A program made the position numbers and the translations under genes. A stretch of DNA of 17,875 bases from an uncultured Lachnospira sp. (GTDB lineage Bacteria > Bacillota > Clostridia > Lachnospirales > Lachnospiraceae): positions 1 to 17,875 of the forward strand of contig CAMZGB010000014.1 of NCBI GenBank assembly GCA_947306285.1, written 5' to 3'. The notes below the pieces were generated by a model, which did no database searches, was not told the DNA's origin, and saw only the letters and a program-made list of their open reading frames with translations. This document shows positions 7,684 to 12,253 of the stretch, piece by piece (position 1 is the first letter of the stretch; the number at the start of each line of letters is the position of its first letter).

Positions 7684-8355
7684 TTATTTAACCAATTCTT
7701 TAACTTTGGCTGATTTACCAACTCTCTCCTTAATGTAAGTAAGTTTAGCTCTTCTAACTTTACCTTCTCTTACTACTTCAATTTTAGCAATTGTTGGTGA
7801 ATATAGTGGCCAAGTCTTTTCAACACCTACTCCGTTTGAATCTTTTCTAACAGTAAATGTTGTTCTGTTTCCGCCACCTTGTTTCTTAATTACAAGTCCT
7901 TCAAACTTCTGAATTCTCTCGCGGTTACCCTCAACAATTTTAGCGGCAACAACGATAGTATCTCCAACCTTGAAATCAGCAACTTCTTTCTTCTGTGATT
8001 CCTCGATATCTTTGATTAATTCATGAGTTTTAACTGGAACTTTTTCTTTTTTTGGTTCTTCAGCAGGCTCTTCTTCAGTTTTTTCTTCAGAATCATCTGC
8101 TTCTTCAGTAGCCTCTTCAGTTTCTTCTGTAACTTCATCAGTTTCTTCTGTTTCTTCAGCCTTTTCCTCAGCTACTTCTTCTTCAATTTCTTTCTCTGCT
8201 TCTTCTGCCTCTTCTTCGATTGCTTCAGCAACTTCTTCAGCCTTTTCTTTAACGTCCTCAACAACCTCTTCTACAGTTTCAGCAACTTCTTCAGCAGCCT
8301 CTTCAAGTTCTTCTTTAACTTCTTCAGCTACTTCTTTTACTTTTTCATCTGCCAT
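7684..8355 (-). CDS. rplS: Ribosomal protein L19 with a long acidic N-terminal extension
   Basis: The C-terminal half, from about residue 112 (HELIKDIEESQ) to the end, is a complete bL19: it contains GDTIVVAAKIVEGNRERIQ, FEGLVIKKQGGG, FTVRKDSNGVGVEKTWPL and REGKVRRAKLTYI. L19 sits at the 30S–50S interface of the ribosome. Ahead of it lie about 110 residues made almost entirely of Glu, Ala, Val, Lys and Thr, strongly acidic and probably helical, ending in a Lys/Pro stretch. Ordinary L19 is about 115 residues, so this one is twice as long at 223. The extension is very likely translated: a near-perfect ribosome binding site (AAAGGAGG, 8362–8369) precedes this ATG, the frame is open throughout, and no other Met lies within the extension to offer a shorter start. 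Confidence 0.95.
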   Translation of the reverse strand: MADEKVKEVAEEVKEELEEAAEEVAETVEEVVEDVKEKAEEVAEAIEEEAEEAEKEIEEEVAEEKAEETEETDEVTEETEEATEEADDSEEKTEEEPAEEPKKEKVPVKTHELIKDIEESQKKEVADFKVGDTIVVAAKIVEGNRERIQKFEGLVIKKQGGGNRTTFTVRKDSNGVGVEKTWPLYSPTIAKIEVVREGKVRRAKLTYIKERVGKSAKVKELVK

Positions 8356-8361
8356 AATTTG

Positions 8362-8369
8362 CCTCCTTT
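8362..8369 (-). promoter_or_regulatory. Strong ribosome binding site deciding the rplS start
   Basis: AAAGGAGG on the minus strand, 6 bases before the ATG at 8355. It fixes the start at the distal ATG, so the acidic extension of L19 belongs to the protein. Confidence 0.85.
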
Positions 8370-8377
8370 TTTATTAC

Positions 8378-8411
8378 GATGTTCTTAATACATTTGTAAC
8401 AGAGGACCATC
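8378..8411 (-). promoter_or_regulatory. Possible structured leader before rplS
   Basis: The transcript region before rplS can fold GATGGTC (8405–8411) against GAACATC (8378–8384), seven positions with one mismatch, closing a 20-base loop; the stem ends shortly before the Shine-Dalgarno site. L19 leaders that may regulate rplS are known in Bacillota, but I cannot confirm that this matches that family. Weak evidence. Confidence 0.25.
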
Positions 8412-8433
8412 TTTTATTAATACAGCATTATGT

Positions 8434-8462
8434 ATACTAACATATTTTATAACTATGCGCAA
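8434..8462 (-). promoter_or_regulatory. Candidate internal promoter for rplS
   Basis: The minus strand shows TTGCGC (8457–8462), a 17-base spacer, and TAGTAT (8434–8439) with an upstream TGT giving an extended -10 (TGTTAGTAT). The -35 matches consensus in 3 of 6 positions and the -10 in 4 of 6. Initiation near 8427 would leave a leader of about 70 bases before rplS. This would let rplS be made independently of rpsP–trmD. Confidence 0.45.
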
Positions 8463-8469
8463 TAAGAAA

Positions 8470-8586
8470 TTAGTGTATTTCAGACCAACCATTAGTACTG
8501 TTATCTGAGCTTCCAATAAACTCATTTTCAGTAACAACATTGTTGGCTTTAATAATTTCCATTTTTGGTTCTTGATACTCTTTCAT
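8470..8586 (-). CDS. Small protein of 38 residues between trmD and rplS, function unknown
   Basis: A complete short ORF, too small for ordinary ORF filters. The protein starts MKEYQEPKMEIIKANNVV and ends in a polar, Ser/Asn-rich tail (GSSDNSTNGWSEIH). There is no Cys, no membrane segment and no signal peptide. A good site (GGAGAA, 8592–8597) lies 5 bases before the ATG. It begins 19 bases after the trmD stop, so it should be on the rpsP–trmD transcript, and it ends 114 bases before rplS. The opening K-x-Y-x-x-P-x-M-E-I-I resembles, from memory, a class of short uncharacterised clostridial proteins that begin with YxxPxxE followed by hydrophobic residues. I do not know a function for that class. 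The ribosome binding site, complete frame and placement favour a real gene; the short length leaves doubt. Confidence 0.6.
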   Translation of the reverse strand: MKEYQEPKMEIIKANNVVTENEFIGSSDNSTNGWSEIH

Positions 8587-8605
8587 ATTACTTCTCCGTA
8601 CTTAA

Positions 8606-9337
8606 TTAATTTTTCTTTATTTTCTCTAAATAGTCTATATCAGCTTCACTTAAATCACATTTTTCCAAGAGATCTGGACGTCTTTCATAAGTCCTCTTCA
8701 AAGACTCCTGCCTTCTATATTCATCTATTTTTGCGTGGTTACCTGATAATAGTATTTCCGGAACTTCTTTTCCATTAAACTCAGCTGGTCTTGTGTATTG
8801 TGGATGTTCTAATAATCCATCTTCAAAACTCTCAAAAGACGCTGATTCATCATTATTAAGCACGCCTGGAACTAATCTAGTAATTGAATCTATAACTACT
8901 AAAGCAGGGAGTTCACCGCCAGTTAAAACATAATCACCAATAGAAACATTATCAGTAACTATTTCATCTAGCACTCTTTCATCTACGCCCTCGTAATGAC
9001 CACAAAGAATCACAATATCCTTTTCTTCGGCGAAGGATTTAACATCTGATTGTTCGTAAGTCTTACCTTGAGGTGTCATATATATTACCCTTGGCTTATA
9101 TCCTAATTCTTTTACAATATCTTGATATGCTGCAAAAATTGGTGGGGCTTGCATAACCATACCTGCTCCTCCGCCATAAGGATAATCATCTATCTGACCA
9201 TAATCATTGTCAGCATAATCTCTTATATTAATAGCTTTAACACTAATTTTTTCGTCTGTTATTGCTCTTCCAGTAATGCTAGTCATTACTGCTTCTTGAA
9301 TCATTTCTGGAAAAAGCGTTAATACATAAAAATTCAT
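8606..9337 (-). CDS. trmD: tRNA (guanine-N1-)-methyltransferase TrmD
   Basis: TrmD uses S-adenosylmethionine to make m1G37 next to the anticodon, which prevents frameshifting. The 243-residue protein has the SPOUT-family signatures in order: YGGGAGMVM at 54–62, LCGHYEGVDERV at 111–122, IGDYVLTGGELPAL at 133–146 and RLVPGVL at 154–160, then GLLEHPQYTRP and the C-terminal LSGNHAKI. The position matching the proposed catalytic aspartate of the Escherichia coli and Haemophilus enzymes (DSF) is glutamate here (ESF within SASFESFEDG). The start lies 2 bases after the rimM stop, in the conserved order rimM–trmD–rplS, but a 38-codon gene and a non-coding stretch separate it from rplS. Confidence 0.97.
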   Translation of the reverse strand: MNFYVLTLFPEMIQEAVMTSITGRAITDEKISVKAINIRDYADNDYGQIDDYPYGGGAGMVMQAPPIFAAYQDIVKELGYKPRVIYMTPQGKTYEQSDVKSFAEEKDIVILCGHYEGVDERVLDEIVTDNVSIGDYVLTGGELPALVVIDSITRLVPGVLNNDESASFESFEDGLLEHPQYTRPAEFNGKEVPEILLSGNHAKIDEYRRQESLKRTYERRPDLLEKCDLSEADIDYLEKIKKN

Positions 9338-9339
9338 AA

Positions 9340-9849
9340 TTAATCTAACAATCCATCCATTATATGGACTTTAATCTCTTTATTCTCCAAATCTTTTTCC
9401 AATATGCATTCTGGAATAGATGGGAATAATACTTCTTTGCCATCATCAGTCTTTATAACATAGACATCATTGGCACCTGTTTTTAATACATCTTTTAAAG
9501 TTCCAAAGTGTTCATCTTCATCAGTAATAATATCGGCACCAACCATATCAGCAACATAAAATTCTCCTTCGTTTAATGGAATTGCATTCTCTCTATCAAC
9601 ATAGAGTTCCATTCCCTTAAAACCAAGAATATCATTCATATTATTAAACTCTTCGAAACCTAGAACAACCATGTTTTTAACAAATTTTACACTCTTAATA
9701 TGGAGCTCTCTATAAGTTCCATTTTCATCTAAGTATATTGTCTCTAGATTTTTAAAGCGATTAACATCATCCGTAGTTGGATATACTTTTACTTCGCCTT
9801 TTACACCGTGTGAATTTGAAATCACACCGACTCTAAAATAATCTAACAT
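9340..9849 (-). CDS. rimM: Ribosome maturation factor RimM
   Basis: RimM binds ribosomal protein S19 and helps the 30S head mature. The 169-residue length is typical. The N-terminal RimM domain opens with FRVGVISNSHGVKGEVKV, the family hallmark. The C-terminal PRC-barrel domain includes GANDVYVIKTDDGKEVLFP followed by IPECILEKDLENKEI and ends in a MDGLLD-type tail, as expected. The start has a good ribosome binding site (GAGGAATTTGAATG). It sits 2 bases before trmD and 75 bases after khpA, with a stem-loop in that interval. Confidence 0.97.
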   Translation of the reverse strand: MLDYFRVGVISNSHGVKGEVKVYPTTDDVNRFKNLETIYLDENGTYRELHIKSVKFVKNMVVLGFEEFNNMNDILGFKGMELYVDRENAIPLNEGEFYVADMVGADIITDEDEHFGTLKDVLKTGANDVYVIKTDDGKEVLFPSIPECILEKDLENKEIKVHIMDGLLD

Positions 9850-9872
9850 TCAAATTCCTCATTAAATCATAA

Positions 9873-9907
9873 TACTGGGTAGTTCCAAAATAGGAACTAA
9901 CCCAGTA
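9873..9907 (-). other. Long bulged stem-loop between khpA and rimM, no U-tract
   Basis: Read on the minus strand, TACTGGGTTAGTTCC, loop TATTTT and GGAACTACCCAGTA form a 14-bp stem with one bulged base. The sequence after it (ATTATGATTTAATG) has no run of T, so it is not a standard terminator. It leads straight to the rimM ribosome binding site. It may be an RNA processing site, a stabilising 3' end for the khpA message, or an attenuator. Confidence 0.75.
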
Positions 9908-9924
9908 AATTACACTTGCTTAGA

Positions 9925-10152
9925 TTATTGAATCTCAACCTTTACTCTCTTATCGGTCTTTGTAGCAGCCGCTCTAACAACAGAACGGATAGCTTTAGCT
10001 ATTCTTCCCTGCTTTCCAATAACCTTGCCCATATCACCATCTGCAACATGCAAAATAATAACAATCTCTCTGTCATTTTCTGTTTCTGTTACAACAACTT
10101 CATCAGGAGAGTCAACAAGTGCTTTAGCAATTGTTTCTACTAATTCTTTCAT
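9925..10152 (-). CDS. khpA: KH-domain RNA-binding protein KhpA (YlqC)
   Basis: This 75-residue protein is a single KH domain with the GxxG loop in GKVIGKQGRIAKAIR (GKQG). Length and pattern match KhpA/YlqC. In other Bacillota KhpA pairs with KhpB (Jag) as an RNA chaperone affecting cell size and division. The gene follows rpsP by 18 bases and precedes rimM, the standard position in Gram-positive genomes. A good ribosome binding site (GGAGGATAG) lies before the ATG. KhpB is not in this window. Confidence 0.96.
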   Translation of the reverse strand: MKELVETIAKALVDSPDEVVVTETENDREIVIILHVADGDMGKVIGKQGRIAKAIRSVVRAAATKTDKRVKVEIQ

Positions 10153-10170
10153 GAATCTATCCTCCTAATA

Positions 10171-10416
10171 TTATTTTTCGATACCGGCAATCTTTAAAAG
10201 TTTTCCAACCTGCTCTGTTGGTTTAGCTCCTGTAGATAGCCATTTCTTAGCTGACTCTTCGTTGATGTCAAATACACTTGGATCCTTACTTGGATCATAT
10301 GTACCTATTTCTTCAATAAATCTACCATCTCTTGGTGATCTAGAATCAGCTACAACGATTCTGTAAAAAGGAGCTTTCTTTTTACCCATTCTCTTTAATC
10401 TAATCTTTACTGCCAT
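10171..10416 (-). CDS. rpsP: Ribosomal protein S16
   Basis: The 81-residue protein is a standard bS16, opening with MAVKIRLKRMGKKKAPFYRI and continuing with VVADSRSPRDGRFIEEIG and YDP. S16 binds 16S rRNA early in 30S assembly. It is preceded by GGAGG (GGAGGTATTGAAATG) and starts the block rpsP–khpA–rimM–trmD. A non-coding stretch of 89 bases separates it from ffh. Confidence 0.98.
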   Translation of the reverse strand: MAVKIRLKRMGKKKAPFYRIVVADSRSPRDGRFIEEIGTYDPSKDPSVFDINEESAKKWLSTGAKPTEQVGKLLKIAGIEK

Positions 10417-10449
10417 TTCAATACCTCCATTAAATGTAAATATATATCA

Positions 10450-10495
10450 AGAAATTTTAATTTCTAGGTTTACTTTTTTAGAAACAAATTTCTAA
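10450..10495 (-). other. Two AT-rich hairpins between ffh and rpsP
   Basis: Within the 89-base gap, TTAGAAA-TTTG-TTTCTAA (10478–10495) and AGAAATT-AA-AATTTCT (10450–10465) can each form a 7-bp stem. Neither has a clean U-tract on the minus strand, so they are weak candidates for termination or processing. Because the stems are almost pure A/T they could also arise by chance. I saw no good -35/-10 pair here. Confidence 0.35.
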
Positions 10496-10505
10496 GATAA
10501 CTAAT

Positions 10506-11852
10506 TTAAAATCCAAATGGTAATTTCATGCCTTTCATACCTTTTTTACCACCCATCATACCATTCATGTTTTTCATCATTTTCTTTGCCTGTTCAAACT
10601 GTTTAGTTAAACGATTGACTTGTGCAACATCCACACCAGCGCCTGCGGCAATTCTTTTCTTTCTAGATGGATTAATTAGGTCTGGATTATTTCTCTCTTC
10701 TGGTGTCATAGAGTAAATAATTGCCTCAACTTGAGATAGTTGTTTTTCACTAGGCAACATATCATCTGATATCTTATTGCCCATTCCAGGCATCATTTTT
10801 AACATAGAAGATAATCCACCCATATTGTCAATTTGACTCATATATTCTAAATAATCATCATATGTAAACTCTGCCTTCTTTAGGCGAGACTCCATCTCTT
10901 TTGCTTTTTCTTCATCGATGGTTTGTTCGGCCTTTTCAATAAGAGATAACACATCTCCCATTCCTAGGATTCTTGAGGCCATTCTGTCTGGGTAAAACTG
11001 CTCTAAGTCTTCTAGTTTCTCACCCATACCAACGAACAATATTGGTTTACCTGTTATGGCCTTAATTGATAATGCAGCACCACCTCTAGTATCACCATCA
11101 AGCTTGGTAACGATTATTCCGTCAATACCAATCTTCTCGTCAAACTCTTTTGCTACATTGACTGCATCTTGGCCAGTCATCGCATCAACTACTAATAATG
11201 CATCATCAATATCAATTGATTCTTTAATCTCGACCAATTCATTCATCATATCTTCATCAATATGAAGTCTACCAGCCGTATCAAAGATTACTGTGTTGTA
11301 GTTGTTTGTTTTAGCATGTTCAATAGATGCCTTTGCAATATCAACAGGTTTGTTTTTGTCACCCATTGAGAAAAATGGTACATCTACTTTTTCAGCGTTA
11401 ACCTTTAACTGTTCAATAGCTGCAGGTCTATAAATATCTAATGCCACAAGTAATGGTTTTCTTCCTTGGGCTTTCAACTTACCAGCCAACTTTGAAGCTG
11501 TAGTTGTCTTACCAGCACCTTGAAGACCCATCATCATAATGACAGAGATTTCATTTCCATTTTTAAGAGATAGTTCTGTAGTTTCAGAACCCATAAGTTC
11601 AGTTAATTCTTCATTAACTATCTTGATTACCATCTGCCCAGGTGTGAGTGAAGTCATAACTTCCTCTCCCATAGACTTTTCAGTGACATCCTTAATAAAG
11701 TTCTTAACTACCTTGAAATTGACATCAGCTTCTAATAGAGCAATTTTTACTTCCTTCATTGATGCCTTAATGTCATCTTCAGTAAGTTTTCCTTTGCTCC
11801 TTAAGCCTTTGAATATGTTTTGTAATTTGTCAGATAAACTTTCAAATGCCAA
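10506..11852 (-). CDS. ffh: Signal recognition particle protein Ffh (SRP54)
   Basis: Ffh binds signal peptides emerging from the ribosome and, with 4.5S/6S RNA, brings the complex to FtsY at the membrane. The 448-residue protein has an N domain (about 1–90), a GTPase G domain with GLQGAGKTT at 109–117, DTAGR at 191–195 and TKLDG at 249–253, and a Met-rich M domain (about 300–448) with MLKMMPGMG and a Met/Gly/Lys-rich C-terminus ending KLPFGF. It begins 12 bases after ylxM, the usual pairing in Bacillota. Its receptor gene ftsY lies upstream on the same strand, separated by a YfhO-type gene and a terminator. Confidence 0.98.
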   Translation of the reverse strand: MAFESLSDKLQNIFKGLRSKGKLTEDDIKASMKEVKIALLEADVNFKVVKNFIKDVTEKSMGEEVMTSLTPGQMVIKIVNEELTELMGSETTELSLKNGNEISVIMMMGLQGAGKTTTASKLAGKLKAQGRKPLLVALDIYRPAAIEQLKVNAEKVDVPFFSMGDKNKPVDIAKASIEHAKTNNYNTVIFDTAGRLHIDEDMMNELVEIKESIDIDDALLVVDAMTGQDAVNVAKEFDEKIGIDGIIVTKLDGDTRGGAALSIKAITGKPILFVGMGEKLEDLEQFYPDRMASRILGMGDVLSLIEKAEQTIDEEKAKEMESRLKKAEFTYDDYLEYMSQIDNMGGLSSMLKMMPGMGNKISDDMLPSEKQLSQVEAIIYSMTPEERNNPDLINPSRKKRIAAGAGVDVAQVNRLTKQFEQAKKMMKNMNGMMGGKKGMKGMKLPFGF

Positions 11853-11864
11853 AATCTTTTACCT

Positions 11865-12179
11865 CTAATAGTTCTCTAGAATGTTTTCTGCAATGCTTTT
11901 TATCTCGTCATCGTCTGTTAGTTTGCAGATCTTTTCAATATCTTTTTTAGTATTATTAAACTTTTCGATAAGTTTAAGTTTCGCTTCATACTCATTTAAT
12001 ATTTTGTCACATCGTTTTATGAGATCATGTACACCTTGCTTAGAAATCCCTTTTTGTTCAGCAATTTCTACTAACGAAAGGTCATTTAAAACATAATCTT
12101 CATATATTTCCTTCTGGTGATCAGTCAATAATTCACCGTAGAAATCATATAACAATGAACTTTTGTAAATGTCTTGCAT
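11865..12179 (-). CDS. ylxM: YlxM family helix-turn-helix protein, SRP-associated
   Basis: This is a 104-residue protein of the YlxM/UPF0122 family, which resembles region 4 of sigma factors and in streptococci modulates SRP function. The segment LSLVEIAEQKGISKQGVHD (about 35–52) is the helix-turn-helix, followed by a charged coiled region. I place the start at 12179 because AAGGGGGC (12183–12190) lies just before this ATG and the following residues (MQDIYKSSLLYDFYGELL) match the family opening. The open frame runs to 12233, but that start would lie inside the terminator of the upstream gene and ahead of the likely promoter. It is located 12 bases before ffh. Confidence 0.93.
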   Translation of the reverse strand: MQDIYKSSLLYDFYGELLTDHQKEIYEDYVLNDLSLVEIAEQKGISKQGVHDLIKRCDKILNEYEAKLKLIEKFNNTKKDIEKICKLTDDDEIKSIAENILENY

Positions 12180-12182
12180 AAA

Positions 12183-12191
12183 GCCCCCTTT
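12183..12191 (-). promoter_or_regulatory. Ribosome binding site deciding the ylxM start
   Basis: AAAGGGGGC on the minus strand, 3 bases from the ATG at 12179 with its G-run centred about 7 bases upstream. It supports the shorter ylxM reading frame. Confidence 0.7.
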
Positions 12192-12204
12192 TTCGCACCG
12201 GTAT

Positions 12205-12233
12205 ATATTACAATAAAAAAATAAAGGTGTCAA
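12205..12233 (-). promoter_or_regulatory. Promoter for ylxM–ffh, overlapping the upstream terminator
   Basis: The minus strand shows a consensus -35 TTGACA (12228–12233), exactly 17 bases, then TAATAT (12205–12210, 4 of 6 to TATAAT). Initiation near 12198 would give a leader of about 19 bases, just enough for the ylxM ribosome binding site. The -35 includes the TGA stop of the upstream gene and lies in the 3' arm of its terminator hairpin. Confidence 0.65.
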
Positions 12234-12253
12234 GCATTTTTCCTTGACACCTT
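12211..12253 (-). terminator. Intrinsic terminator overlapping the end of the YfhO-type gene
   Basis: On the minus strand AAGGTGTCAAG (12243–12253), an 8-base loop, and CTTGACACCTT (12224–12234) form a perfect 11-bp stem followed by TATTTTTTTATTG. The upstream arm encodes the last residues (KVSR) of the YfhO-type protein and the downstream arm holds its TGA stop. It ends the smc–ftsY–yfhO unit. Confidence 0.92.

Noticed and set aside
8023..8388. Plus-strand open frame of 121 codons rich in Phe and Ser opposite rplS
   Set aside because: It is the antisense of the Glu-rich L19 arm (GAA/GAG reads as TTC/CTC), so the openness is a composition effect. It has no ribosome binding site and no protein-like character.
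8470..8586. Small ORF as a lasso-peptide precursor, because of the YxxP motif in its start
   Set aside because: Lasso leaders share YxxPxL, but here no Thr/Gly core arrangement fits and no cyclase, protease or recognition-element gene is in the window. Kept only as a small protein of unknown function.
11865..12233. Longer YlxM starting at 12233
   Set aside because: The extra residues (MTPLFFYCNIYRCEKGGF) come from the terminator and promoter region, have no ribosome binding site and do not resemble the family start.
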